64,000 nucleotides of DNA from Archivesica marissinica (Eukaryota > Mollusca > Bivalvia > Venerida > Vesicomyidae), in NCBI GenBank assembly GCA_014843695.1, contig CM026404.1, positions 53,824,833 to 53,888,832 of the forward strand, read 5' to 3'. Both the position numbers and the translations under genes were made by a program. Below are positions 35,174-49,254 of the stretch, piece by piece (positions within the stretch are counted from its first letter, which is position 1; each line of letters opens with the position of its first letter). The notes below the pieces were generated by a model. That model saw only the letters and a program-made list of their open reading frames with translations. It did no database searches and was not told where the DNA came from.

Positions 35174-35560
35174 GGTTAACAAAAAGAGCGTATACACCGT
35201 TAACAAATGTAAACATTACATTCGGCCTTCGTTAGTTTTCGGGAGCCAATCATAAGTGATTATTAACGCACGGAGAGTTCCGACATCGGTTCCGAGTAGT
35301 TACGATTGTACAGAGCAATGATCAGTTTCAAATATAGCCCTGAGACATTCTAAAAATAGCAATTTGGGAAACCTAATGTGTTGTGATTTTAAAATAGCAC
35401 GGACATAGATGTTAGTGTAGGTAAATCGTTTTTTAGAAAAAGCGTGACAATATTAAAGATACGCGTGAGAGCGTGATTTGATGTCTAAAAGCGTGAGTCT
35501 CACGCCGAAAGCGACAGGTATGTTAAGTATATGTAATAGTTTTTCTTGTTAGTTTTAGGT
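35174..35560. other. terminal region of the hAT element
   Basis: Contains CAGAGCAATGATCAGTTTCA and AATATAGCCCTGAGACATTC, of the style seen at hAT ends, and the perfect palindrome GCGTGAGTCTCACGC near 35492. The exact terminus and target duplication were not resolved. Confidence 0.45.
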
Positions 35561-35747
35561 ATACAGAAACACGCAGAGGTAACCCGCCCATTTAATAGTG
35601 TAAATGCACGATGGACAATGTGACAGTCTACTTCGTATTCTTTTCTCTTTAGTTTGTTTAGACCAGGCCTTTATCTGCTGATCTGATCGATGTGCTATTT
35701 AGTGGTAACGGGTACGAACACGTAATATAAAATCTAGATACATTGGT

Positions 35748-36434
35748 ATAATTGCACTAGCGGATTCAGGGGGGGGGGGCGCCGGGTGCATAGGTAACTA
35801 TGTGCCGTATTTTGCGTTAAAAATGTAATATGCAAAACAATTCTCGCGGCGCTCGTACAATAAATTTTATAACTTATTTGTCGATAAAAGTGCGCCTACG
35901 GTGTCTGCAACAAATATGCCAAACCGTCATGTGTTTGAGTCTGTGTCGCATGTTCAAATCCGTCCCGGCAACTATCCGCACTTGACATTCTGTAGAGGAT
36001 GACGTCACTCGATGTTGTCAATCTAGTCTATCAAAACAATAATGGATGCCCCGAGTGCGAAACGCGTTAAATTTCAAACGATGATGAGTAGCTTTTTCCG
36101 AAAGAAACCAAAGAAAAGGTAAGATAATTGCTCAGAAAATAAACATATATTTTGCAGTAACGGTGATATAAATTTTTTTTAATACAAAGTCCATTATTAA
36201 ATTAATTCTACCACGTGTCACGCATGTCTTGTTGGTCTGGTGAAATTTCATGCGCGGATCCAGAATTTTCTCAGGGGTTCCAAACAGCCCCTGATTAATA
36301 GAATACACCAGAACGCACCTGGTGGATCCATTGTTTTCAAAAATTTCCGGGGGATCATGCACCCGGATCCCCTAGATGCTAGCCTTCAAATATGTTGCGC
36401 CCCCTAACGCCAAATCCTGTGACCGCCCCTGAAT
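35748..36434 (+). mobile_element. small hAT-like element with one transposase-type exon
   Basis: Left end CTAGCGGATTCAGGGGGGGG and right end, reversed, CAGGGGCGGTCACAGGATTT, resemble the CAGNGGCGGATCCAG-type termini of hAT elements. A second GGATCC...CAGGGG segment lies at 36255-36370. Probably a deletion derivative. No clean 8-bp duplication was found. Confidence 0.5.
36042..36118 (+). pseudogene. putative first exon of a hAT/ZMYM-type transposase
   Basis: ATG followed by 25 codons, MDAPSAKRVKFQTMMSSFF then RKKPKKR, ending exactly at AG|GTAAGATA. A short basic, SFF-containing first exon like this is common for TTF/ZMYM-type hAT genes. No following exon is seen. Confidence 0.45.
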
Positions 36435-36559
36435 TGTATGGTACACTAACCATAAATTGATAAATGTACATATATATAATAAATTAGGTTACCTCTTTGG
36501 GGCATAAGAATAAATAATATGAATTTCAAATCCTATTTTAGTGAACACAGAAGGAAGTA

Positions 36560-36804
36560 TAAATAGTGTAGAAGAGTAACGGTGTTATCTTATTGAGTTG
36601 CATGGGGAACCTTTTGACACAGGTATCTTAAATAATAGGCTTAAATATTGGGCAGAGAATTATAATATATATGTTGAAGTACATGCTGGGTTTAGGTCAA
36701 GTATGAGCACAACGGATAATGTGTTTGTATTGCACATATTAAAGGCCTGCAGTTTGACCCCGTCCAATTGTAAAGATTTATACTTTACTACTTGTTCCAT
36801 GTGA
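36560..36804 (+). pseudogene. LINE RT fragment, left half
   Basis: Reads through a frame change near 36600: a MGNLLTQ-type start, LNNRLKYWAENYNIYVEV and AGFRSSMSTTDNVFVLHIL, the RT fingers region just before motif A. The rest of the RT resumes at 38130. Confidence 0.75.
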
Positions 36805-38129
36805 TTAGTGGCTTGTATCAACAATGTAGCAGTACATTCAGTATAATTTGGCGTATGTAGGTATTTTCTAACGGTTAATATGCACGATCACTCTGTGAGC
36901 TGAGAATTAGTCAAAATGAGGCCCTGACAATTTAAGTAAACGTATATTATTGATTGTAAAGAAAATTGATAGTTATGAGTATTCAAACTACATAATCCAG
37001 ATCAGCCCAGGGACATAGATTACATGTTATGTAGGTGCCTCATCAGCCGTAGCGTAATCACTGAGACTGATAATTGGTATGCATGTATATAATATGTATG
37101 TATTTATATGAATAAACTATATGTGTTCGTTATATGGTAACCTTCATACTTCCTTTAATTATATATCTACAGTATTATTCGCAAGTTTTCTGTTATATTT
37201 TAAATATTTCTCTGTGTCAGTGTGTGTTTACCGATATTGATGCTACATAATAATCACAGTGAATGCTATGAGTACATGTATAATATTATAATTATAATCT
37301 CTTGAACATACGAGTATTACACATATTCTGCCGATTTCTACAAGATGCCATTGAGTAAAATAACAATGTATGTAACTGATGAGCAGAGAAAAGAATTGCT
37401 GACTTTCTTGCAAAATAAGAACTGGGACGTAGAGATGGAAATAGAAGAAACAGCCACCGCCATGCCCGTTGCAGAGGCTGCTTACGTACCTCCCCCTATG
37501 CCTCAGCATGCTGAAGGTGTTGCTGAGTGTCCACTGTGCTTGTGTTCCCCTTGCATAATAAATGAACAGAACAAACAACTTTGGTGGCCTGCTAATAATC
37601 GTCCACCGCATAATCTAAATTCACATGAGAGAAAGCTTCTATACAGGAGGTTTTGGGCAATGCTATATAATTGTGGCGCATGGAAAGATGTCAGATATAT
37701 AGAGAGAAAAGTAGCGGCTAGAAAAGGAGACTGTACTTGGTAATAAGAGGGAACTGATGCCTGAATGTGTGGTACAGCAATGCAGGAACTGGCTGCCTAA
37801 CCCGCGCAACCAGCCTTATTTGGGCCATAAGTGGAGTTGAATTGTTTATACCAGTTGTAAGTACTATAAAAATACAGAACTTCAATTTCAGCAATTTATA
37901 ACCTCTGATATGTACGTGGGTCATAATAGATATAAGTGGTGCTCATGTATTAGATGTATACCATGCAGGGCCTCGCATGTGGCAAATACGATGTGCGTCG
38001 ACCGTCAGATTTGTACCGCTATTCCTCGTGTGTTTAGTGCGTCGACCGTCAGATTTGTACCGCTATTCCTCGTGTGTTTAAGGTCAAATATAGGTCAACC
38101 TGCAGGCCTTTAAATATGCATGTACTGAA
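36805..38129 (+). mobile_element. 1.3 kb insert splitting a LINE RT
   Basis: Sequence between the two halves of one RT. It carries an AT-rich stretch to 37340, a 133-codon ORF, and a 53-bp near-perfect direct repeat at 37995-38085 (GCGTCGACCGTCAGATTTGT unit). Ends not resolved; inferred to be an inserted element. Confidence 0.6.
37345..37840 (+). CDS. unrecognised Cys-rich ORF with broken C-terminus
   Basis: 132 residues from 37345 (initiator codon is ATG, MPLSKITMYV). A possible helix, a proline-rich linker (VPPPMPQHAEG), a tight cysteine cluster CPLCLCSPC, then WWPANNRPPHNLNSHERK and YRRFWAMLYNCGAWKDVRYI. After two stops a one-base shift restores similar-looking sequence MPECVVQQCRNWLPNPRNQP to about 37840, so the ORF is probably frameshifted. 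I do not know the family; I recall such WW..PP...YRRFW proteins as common, mobile-element-associated genes in marine invertebrates, but this needs a search. Cys spacing suggests metal binding. Confidence 0.55.
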
Positions 38130-38386
38130 TCAATAGAAACAACTGTATATGTTGTTTGTAGATTATACCAAGGCGTTTGATTATGTAGTTTGGGATAACG
38201 TGTGGTATAAAATGATAACATTAGGAATATGCGGTCAATTGTTAGATATAGCCACATCTATGTATGACAATGTAAAGTCAAGAATTAAATATCTAAACGA
38301 GATTAGTGAAGAATATACATGTGTGAGACAATGAGAATGCTTATCTCCCGTTCTCTTCTCTTTGTATAAATTATTTAAAAGATGTT
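38130..38386 (+). pseudogene. LINE RT fragment, right half, cut by gap
   Basis: LFVDYTKAFDYVVWDNVWYK is RT motif A, followed by a helix and YTCVRQ, a TGA at 38332, then ECLSP (expected RQGECLSP). The N gap starts 50 bases later, so the catalytic ADD box is not visible. Confidence 0.8.
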
Positions 38387-39386
38387 NNNNNNNNNNNNNN
38401 NNNNNNNNNNNNNNNNNNNNNNNNNNNNNNNNNNNNNNNNNNNNNNNNNNNNNNNNNNNNNNNNNNNNNNNNNNNNNNNNNNNNNNNNNNNNNNNNNNNN
38501 NNNNNNNNNNNNNNNNNNNNNNNNNNNNNNNNNNNNNNNNNNNNNNNNNNNNNNNNNNNNNNNNNNNNNNNNNNNNNNNNNNNNNNNNNNNNNNNNNNNN
38601 NNNNNNNNNNNNNNNNNNNNNNNNNNNNNNNNNNNNNNNNNNNNNNNNNNNNNNNNNNNNNNNNNNNNNNNNNNNNNNNNNNNNNNNNNNNNNNNNNNNN
38701 NNNNNNNNNNNNNNNNNNNNNNNNNNNNNNNNNNNNNNNNNNNNNNNNNNNNNNNNNNNNNNNNNNNNNNNNNNNNNNNNNNNNNNNNNNNNNNNNNNNN
38801 NNNNNNNNNNNNNNNNNNNNNNNNNNNNNNNNNNNNNNNNNNNNNNNNNNNNNNNNNNNNNNNNNNNNNNNNNNNNNNNNNNNNNNNNNNNNNNNNNNNN
38901 NNNNNNNNNNNNNNNNNNNNNNNNNNNNNNNNNNNNNNNNNNNNNNNNNNNNNNNNNNNNNNNNNNNNNNNNNNNNNNNNNNNNNNNNNNNNNNNNNNNN
39001 NNNNNNNNNNNNNNNNNNNNNNNNNNNNNNNNNNNNNNNNNNNNNNNNNNNNNNNNNNNNNNNNNNNNNNNNNNNNNNNNNNNNNNNNNNNNNNNNNNNN
39101 NNNNNNNNNNNNNNNNNNNNNNNNNNNNNNNNNNNNNNNNNNNNNNNNNNNNNNNNNNNNNNNNNNNNNNNNNNNNNNNNNNNNNNNNNNNNNNNNNNNN
39201 NNNNNNNNNNNNNNNNNNNNNNNNNNNNNNNNNNNNNNNNNNNNNNNNNNNNNNNNNNNNNNNNNNNNNNNNNNNNNNNNNNNNNNNNNNNNNNNNNNNN
39301 NNNNNNNNNNNNNNNNNNNNNNNNNNNNNNNNNNNNNNNNNNNNNNNNNNNNNNNNNNNNNNNNNNNNNNNNNNNNNNNNNNNNNN
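38387..39386. other. assembly gap, 1000 N
   Basis: Exactly 1000 N, a conventional placeholder, so true length is unknown. It separates a LINE from a tandem repeat, which probably caused the gap, and may hide the first exon of the ARF-type gene. Confidence 0.99.
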
Positions 39387-39536
39387 ATTGTTGCTGGATC
39401 TCCTTTATTGTTGCTGGACCTCCTTTATTGTTGCTGGACCTCCTTTATTGTTAGTGTTGCTGGACCTCCTTTATTGTTGCTGGACCTCCTTTATTGTTGC
39501 TGAACCTCCTTTATTGTTAGTGTTGCTGGACCTCTC
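39387..39536 (+). repeat. 20-bp tandem repeat at gap edge
   Basis: Units CCTCCTTTATTGTTGCTGGA with a 26-bp variant (inserted TTAGTG). It starts at the first base after the gap, so the array probably extends into it. Confidence 0.9.
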
Positions 39537-39681
39537 TCTTTTAGAGGTCAAACGAATACTCATACTGCATAGCTTATTGTTGATACAAGAAAAGAAACTG
39601 TTGAGTAATATTTATTCCATTCAGTTCGAGTACATTTGCAATCAAGTGTACTATCTATAATTGTATGTAGATAACAGGTAA

Positions 39682-42054
<2,373 letters not shown>

Positions 42055-42289
42055 GTACTTACACACAACACTTGTATATCAATGTGATAACAACAATACC
42101 ACCTCCAAATGCTCATGCTCCAGCATCAGTCGTAATAAGACCAAGTGAAAAACCGCGGTGCTTATTAATTCAATAAAGTAGATGCCGAAACGATCGACTT
42201 CTCTAAACAAAGGTGTGAGGAGAGACAATGGCGAAAGCTAAAATCTTCAATGAAACATTTGAAGCACCTGTTAATTGATCATATTTTAT

Positions 42290-42603
42290 AATGTTTGGCA
42301 GCAGAAGGATTTGTATTCCAGTGGTTAACACGTTTGACTGGTAATCTAGGGACTGCAGGTTTGACCCCCACCTGACCCTAATAAAATTAACAGTCTTTCA
42401 GATTGGACTTTAAACCGAGGTCTTGTGTCGTTGCTTTACACCGTACACATAAAAGAACCAGAGGAGACTCTGGAATGGGTATCTGTCTGTATCATTGTGC
42501 TATCCTCCAAACATATAAAATGACTAATCTCTTCAGGAGGTGTTGCTCATATGGGCAATCGTTAGCGACGATAAATAAACGTAAAACAAACAATGTTTGA
42601 CAG
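42290..42603 (+). repeat. SINE family 3, 12-bp duplication
   Basis: Head ATTCCAGTGGTTAACACG, damaged box B GCAGGTTTGACCCCC, normal body and AAATAAACGTAAAAC tail. AATGTTTGGCAG (42290-42301) and AATGTTTGACAG (42592-42603) differ at one base. It lies just downstream of the ARF gene. Confidence 0.9.
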
Positions 42604-42959
42604 ACTAGATAAAGAACTATTGCAAAGCAATAGACGCCATCAGTAGCTAACGTAGTTCTGAATTAAGTTTTAGGAGCCTGGATCATGAATATGTACGATT
42701 CATCATCATTGTATAATTATATTTCAAATCCTTACATTCATATGCATCAACTCTTACCGTCCGGACTTGTAAATGTATACATATCATATTAAGACATGAC
42801 GCGCATGTACTGCGCGCATCCAGTAATCTGTGACATGTATAATGTAGTTTTGTTGCTGTATATACTAATATGTTATGTTTTAGAATATATTTGTTTGAAT
42901 AAAATCACAAATAAAAGTATTCATTTAATGAATCGCCAATCGCCCTGTTTACATACCCC

Positions 42960-43105
42960 ACCTGTTTTCGAATTCGAATTTGTTTGCAAAATGACGTCAT
43001 CGCTGTCAATAACAGGTGCTTGGTTTATATGTGCACGCTAAGAACAGCCAAACAGGAAAATGATCAAACAACAGATAAATATTCACATAATATTTAGAAA
43101 ATATA
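42960..43105 (+). repeat. dispersed repeat, intact copy
   Basis: CATCGCTGTCAATAACAGGT, GCTTGGTTTATAT and CAGATAAATATTCACATAAT also occur, split by an insertion, at 52570-52640 and 53585-53630. Identity unknown. Confidence 0.6.
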
Positions 43106-43112
43106 TAAATAA

Positions 43113-43355
43113 CAGTTTAGTTTATACAAATTTATTTTAGCTCGATTGCGAAACAAGTTATTTCAACTTATATTAATTACTCTCGAGAACTCATTCCTGA
43201 TGGAATCCATCGCCACGAGGGAGAGAGAAGAGGCAACGTGGGATTTAAATGCCTTGCCTAAGGGCACAATCGTAACGGCTCCAGCGGGGGTCGAACTCCA
43301 GACCTTTCGCACATGAAGCGAACTCGCATCCACTGCGCTATCACGACTTCCACAA
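43113..43355 (-). repeat. SINE family 1, full length
   Basis: Minus strand: AAGTCGTGATAGCGCAGTGG (box A), GTCTGGAGTTCGACCCCCGC (box B), GCCCTTAGGCAAGGCATTTA, TCGTGGCGATGGATTCCATC and tail ATTAATATAAGTTGAAATAA to AATAAATTTGTATAAAC. Confidence 0.9.
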
Positions 43356-43389
43356 ATTAACATACATGTACACTAAAAACCCCTTAGCC

Positions 43390-45612
43390 CTTTCAACACT
43401 ACATACCTCTAAACCTATGTGTTCCATGACATAAGTCTTATAGCGACATAGTCTACAACATGTGTTCTGTGACATACGTTTTATAGCGACATACTCTACA
43501 CCATGTGTTCCATGACATAAGTCTTATAGCGACATACTCTACACCATGTGTTCCATAATATAGTCTTATAGCGACATACTCTACACCATGTGTTCCACGA
43601 CATAAGTCTTATAGCGGCATACTCTACACCATGTGTTCCATGACATAAGTCTTATAGTGACATACTCTACACCATGTGTTCTATGACATAAGTCTTATAG
43701 CGACATACTCTACACCATGTGTTCCATGACATAACTCTTATAGTGACATACTCTACACCATGTGTTCCACGACATAAGTCTTATAGCGACATACTCTACA
43801 CCATGTGTTCCATGACATAAGTCTTATTGCGACATACTCTACACCATGTGTTCCATGGCATAAGTCTTATAGCGACATACTCTACAACATGTGTTCCATG
43901 ACATAAGTCTTATAGCGACATACTCTACACCATGTGTTCTGTGACATAAGTCTTATAGCGACATACTCTACACTATGTGTTCTGTGACATAAGTCTTATA
44001 GCGACATACTCTACGCAATGTGTTCCATGACATACGTCTTATAGCGACATACTCTACACCATGTGTTCCATGACATAAGTCTTATAGCGACATACTCTAC
44101 GCAATGTGTTCCATGACATAAGTCTTATAGCGACATACTCTACACCATGTGTTCCATGACATAAGTCTTATAGCGACATACTCTACGCAATATGTTCCAT
44201 GACATAAGTCTCATAGCGACATACTCTACACCATGTGTTCCATGACATAAGTCTTATAGCGACATACTCTACGCAATGTGTTCCATGACATAAGTCTTAT
44301 AGCGACATACTCTACACCATGTGTTCCACGACATAAGTCTTATAGCGACATACTCTATGCCATGTGTTCCATGACATACATCTTATAGCGACATACTCTA
44401 CACCATGTGTTCTATGACATAAGTCTTATAGCGACATACTCTACACCATGTGTTCTATGACATAAGTCTTATAGCGACATACTCTACACCATGTGTTCCA
44501 TGACATAACTCTTATAGCGACATACTCTACGCCATGTGTTCCATGACATAAGTATTATAGCGACATACTCTACAGCATGTGTTCCATGACATAACTCTTA
44601 TAGCGACATACTCTACATCATGTGTTCCATGACATAAGTCTTATAGCGACATACGCTACACCATGTGTTCCATGACATAAGTCTTATAGCGACATACTCT
44701 ACGCCATGTGTTCCATGACATAAGTCTTATAGCGACATACTCTACAACATGTGTTCCATGACATAAGTATACTCTACGCCATGCGTTCCATGACATAAGT
44801 CTTATAGCGACATACTCTACAACATGTGTTCCATGACATAAGTATTATAGCGACATACTCTACGCCATGTGTTCCATGACATAAGTATTATAGCGACATA
44901 CTCTACAGCATGTGTTCCATGACATAAGTCTTATAGCGACATACTATACACCATGTGTTCCATGACATAAGTCTTATAGCGACATACTCTACACCATGTG
45001 TTCCATGACATAAGTCTTATAGCGACATACTCTACACCATGTGTTCCATGACATAAGTCTTATAGCGACATACTCTACACCGTGTGTTCCATGACATACG
45101 TCTTATAGAGACATACTCTACACCATGTGTTCCATGACATAAGTCATATAGCGACATACTCTACACAATGTGTTCCATGACATAAGTCTTATAGCGACAT
45201 ACTCTACACCATGTGTTCCATGACATAAGTCTTATAGCGACATGCTCTACACAATGTGTTCTATGACATAAGTCTTATAGCGACATACTCTACACCATGT
45301 GTTCCATGACATAAGTCTTATAGCGACATGCTCTACAACATGTGTTCCGTGACATAAGTCTTATAGCGACATACTCTACACAATGCATTCCATGACATAA
45401 GTCTTATAGCGACATACTCTACAACATGTGTTCCATGACATAAGTCTCATAGCGACATACCTTACACCATGTGTTCCGTGACATAAGTCATATAGTGACA
45501 TACTCTACACAATGTGTTCCGTGACATAAGTCATATAGCGACATGCTCTACAACATGTGTTCTGTGGCATACGGTTTATAACGACATACTCTACACCATG
45601 TGTTCCATGTAT
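43390..45612 (+). repeat. 43-bp satellite, about 51 copies
   Basis: Units CATGTGTTCCATGACATAAG plus TCTTATAGCGACATACTCTA plus CAC, very homogeneous over 2.2 kb with point variants (ACGCAATG, ACAACATG) that recur in clusters. A 27-base deleted unit occurs at about 44765. Ends before a C-rich run at 45633. Confidence 0.97.
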
Positions 45613-45829
45613 GTTTGGGGATTGAAAAAGTGCCCCCCCCCCCGCCCCCCTAGAAATGGTGAGATGTTAATTTGACCTTCTATATACTTTAATTCATGTT
45701 CATTTTAATGAATTTCATATGTGAGAGTTAGTAGCTTTAGAGAAAATGTTGTTTATATGGGGAGACCGGTTTAAATATTTAAAAATTGTAACACCTAGCT
45801 ATTTAGCAGCATCGGTTGTATTATGTATC

Positions 45830-47140
45830 ATGTTGTGGAATGTGTAAGGGGAAATGAGTGGTATTCTTTGTCGCGTAATTCTCAGCACCTCATACTAGCC
45901 AGGATTGACATACATGGACCAGTCCCGTTCACTCTGTTCTAGATCATCCATGTCGCTTTGTAGGGTTAGTGAATCGGGAAAGTATTTTTCCTGTGAGACG
46001 TTATGGTGTCCTCTGCAAACAGTATTTGCTTTACTTTCAGTGGAGTTGGAAAGGCCATTAATATAGGCTAGGAAGAGGCAATGCCCTAAAACAGAGCATT
46101 TTGGGACCCCGGAGATGACAGGCAGTGTGTCTCAAATGCAGCCATCCACAACTATGTGTGTGCGGTCTACGTTTATTTATTGTCGCTACCGGTTGCCCAT
46201 ATGAGCGACTCCTCCTGAAGAGATTAGTCATGTTAGATTTTTGGAGGATAGTGCAATGATACAGACAAAGACCCATTCCAGAGTTTCATCTGGTTCTTTT
46301 ACGTGCACGGTGTAAAGCACCGACACGAGACCTCGGTTTAACGTCCCATCTGAAAGACTGTTAATTTTATTAGGGTCAGACGGGGGATCGAACCTGCGAT
46401 AACCATCCACAACTACATTTTGGGGTCGGCCCATTAGGAATGACTTGATCCACTGTAATACCGGGGAGGGTGCATATCAACTCATTAAATGTGCATATTA
46501 GTTTTATTGTGGTCAACCTTATCAAACGCTTTACTAAAACCCATAACAATAACATCTTTTTGTTTACCATTTTCATACATCTTGTGTGAAGCTGATAAGC
46601 TGAGTTTCACAAATATAAAGGTATGTCTGAAGCCATGCTGAACTTGACTTAGGATGTCATTATTATCGAAATTAGTCATGATGTTGGAAACCAAAATATG
46701 CTCCAATAGTTTGGAGACAATACAGGTGAGAGAAATTGGCCTGTAGTTACTGGCTTTGGACTGTGGTCCCTTCTTATAGACATACAGGGGCAACGACTGC
46801 ACTTCTCCAATCTGATGGGCCACTGTCTGATTCTAAGATAATTTAAAGATTGTGGCGAGGATGGGAGCAACCTAGTGATGTAGCTCTTTAAGGATCTTAG
46901 TAGATGTTTCATCTAAACCTGAGGCTTTATTTGGCGATAGCCCCATGGGAGTAGCTTGTCAACACCTTCGAATGATATTGAGATTGTTTGCATCGTGTGT
47001 GTTGATTCTATTCAAGTAGTCTTTTTGCAGAGCTGCTTCAAGCTGAATGGTGTTTGGAGAAAACCGATTCAATTGTTTATTCAAGATGTTTTCTTTGGTA
47101 CCAGGGTCAGTGTAATTTAAGGGAGGCCCTCCTTCTTTAT
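45830..47140 (-). pseudogene. non-LTR RT remnant, minus strand
   Basis: From right to left: LNKQLNRFSPNTIQLEAAL, GLSPNKASGLDETSTKILKE (grip region), YKKGPQSKASNYRPISLTC, SKLLEHILVSNIM, QHGFR, VIVMGFSKAFDKVDHNK (motif A, with G for the catalytic Asp: DFSKAFD expected), WIKSFLMGRPQNVVVDG, then a SINE, then VISGVPKCSVLGHCLFLAYIN (normally GVPQGSVLGP) and a degraded continuation to about 45830. Frame changes and stops throughout. CR1/RTE-like by style. Confidence 0.85.
46142..46415 (-). repeat. SINE family 3 inside the LINE RT, 13-bp duplication
   Basis: CCATCCACAACTA at 46142-46154 and 46403-46415 flanks a SINE 3 copy lacking its box A (the head starts at ATCGCAGGTTCGATCCCCC on the minus strand). 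The host RT coding is continuous if the SINE and one duplication copy are set aside. Confidence 0.93.
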
Positions 47141-47184
47141 GGGTGCTACGCTACAAGTTTCTGTTTTCCTATTAGTAGATAGAG

Positions 47185-47800
47185 CGATGGAACCTATACT
47201 CGGCGTATTCCTATGCTCGGTGTATTTGTCCATTTACATCCGTATTTAAAATATTTATATACATGTAGTTCTAGGCTAATTTCGCTGACAAAGCTCATGG
47301 TTCAATAGCATTCCGTTACGTGTATCGGTAGCCTGATGCAACTGTCATGTGACTTGTCCAGCAGACGAATAAAAACAAACAAATCATTGGGAGAATATTT
47401 CCACCGAAACTGATACGGTGTATGAGTAATTCAGATAGCTATCCGAATTTAAAAAGTCTACACCTATACCATTTCTGATTAAGACCAATAAGTGTTTTTA
47501 TTAAGTGTTTATATCAAAATAAGATATTCAAAGAGTTATGGTGGATGAATAACAAGTACGCCGTGCATAGGTGCCCTGAAGTCTTGAGTTGCACATATAA
47601 ACCGGTGCCGACCCGACAGCTGCGATAGCTGTATTGAGCAGCAATGTCACGTGATGAAGTTAACACTGTCAACAAGAGTTTTTTGAAAGTTGTTTTCACG
47701 ACGTAAATAAATGATAATATACGGCAAGTACAATTAACATTTTATGCTGGTTATTAAATGTGGGATTTACGCCGAGCATAGGTACCACAACTCTAGAACT
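47185..47800. mobile_element. possible foldback element
   Basis: GGAACCTATACTCGGCGTAT at about 47188 is mirrored by TTTACGCCGAGCATAGGTAC at about 47764, and a variant TACGCCGTGCATAGGTGCC lies in the middle (47558). Coding not seen. Boundaries approximate. Confidence 0.45.
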
Positions 47801-47924
47801 TTTTATTGTTGTCTGATTGACTATTTTCTGATAATATCAACGTATTTTGCATGAAGTAAAAAAGTATAGTCGTTTCTTAACATACCACTGGTCGTAACAT
47901 ACCGCGGCATCCACATTTTTTCAG

Positions 47925-47984
47925 AACGAGGTAAAATAACGCCACCTATCATTCTTTCCATTGGATCAGTGTTGACCCAGAAAG
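47925..47984 (+). CDS. putative isolated 60-nt exon
   Basis: Perfect acceptor (CATTTTTTCAG, ends 47924) and donor (AAAG|GTAAGC, 47985) enclose 60 nt open in one frame: RGKITPPIILSIGSVLTQK. The gene is unknown and no partner exon is recognised, so this may be chance. Confidence 0.3.
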
Positions 47985-47999
47985 GTAAGCATGTGTTGA

Positions 48000-49250
48000 T
48001 AAACAAGAAATCATAAACTGTCAACGTAAGTGGTTCGAAAATTACTGATGCAAGATGCTTACCTGAATATCAAGATCTATGCAAAATTACCCCACCCCTT
48101 TATCTGATCAAATGCTCCAAATGTCCATAATATATTTATGTTCATTCCAACTTTGTAAAATGGCGGTCTGCTACCTGGTATTTATGAATGAAGCTGTTTT
48201 GGTCACGTGTTTAGGTTACTACGTAATTCCCGTATTACCAAATATGGGCATAATTTTAAGGTCCGAGATGCGCTTTTTCTACTGAATGATTATTTTTCAA
48301 AACAGATTTCCCACCAAAGTTAGTATTTTTTTATTAAAAACAAGTTGATGTTCATATCTATTGAACTTTCTTCCGTGATGTAAATCTATTGACATGTGGT
48401 GATATAGCCAGATTTCAGCATTTTAGTATTCATAAAAAGTAGGCCCATCGTGGGCCTAAGGCTGTTTGTTGTTTTCTGGTGGGAGATTAAAAAGATATTC
48501 ATGTTTTATTTAAAATGACAAATTTACTGCTAGACTTACATATTATACAGAGTAAGGTCTCTATCAGATACTCACATAATTGTATTATGACTACCTTTGT
48601 ATAAAACCCAAATCAGGGCCTCGGACATTTGCCGCGGTATACTCGGAACTAGTGACTACGTAACTGCTGACACGATGGCGCCAAACACATGATAAACACA
48701 AGTGATTCGCAATAGTATTTCTTCTTTGTGTATTTGTAATGTTAAAGTGGAGAAGTCATAAGTTGATGCACAATGAGTTTTATATTCAGGTACATAATAG
48801 TATATCTGTAGTTTGGTTTTTAATAGCTAGTACCGCGATATACCCACAATGCATCCTATAAGACTTAGTCTTTCATTATTATCCTTTATTTTATATTAAT
48901 GTCATATGTTTCTTGTAATTCATTGAAAAATAAAAATATATTTAAAGTGTATCGTTAATAAATATCACTTGCTCCACTTATTTTATATCCCTTGTCCCAC
49001 TTATTTTATATCGGACACTACGGTACGGTGTGTACGGGGAATAGAAATATATTTGCTATTTTCATAATAGTTTTGTTCCTACGAATCGCAAAATGTCAAC
49101 TGGTAAATATTTTGCAAATATGTATTTTTTGGTCTATTACCGTAAGCCTAAAGGCGAGCTCAATCATAGATCCATAGCCTAACTCAATCCGAATGATTGA
49201 ATCCAATATATATGTTCTACACAGTGAAACCTTAACAGACGTGTCCTATA
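48000..49250. other. spacer without genes
   Basis: AT-rich. A short perfect hairpin TAGGCCCATCGTGGGCCTA near 48440 and a duplicated CCACTTATTTTATATC near 48975 are the only structures noticed. Confidence 0.4.
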
Positions 49251-49254
49251 TGTC

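Noticed and set aside
38362..39660. Long open frames across the gap
   Set aside because: They read through 1000 N; only the edges are real sequence.
43390..45612. CRISPR-like regular repeats
   Set aside because: Units are directly tandem with no unique spacers, in a eukaryotic genome; a satellite. The same holds for all other arrays.
45630..45652. Long C run as a functional element
   Set aside because: Simple homopolymer next to the satellite; likely low-complexity or sequencing-prone sequence.
48430..48455. Hairpin TAGGCCCATCGTGGGCCTA as a terminator
   Set aside because: Intrinsic terminators are not expected in nuclear DNA and no gene ends here.
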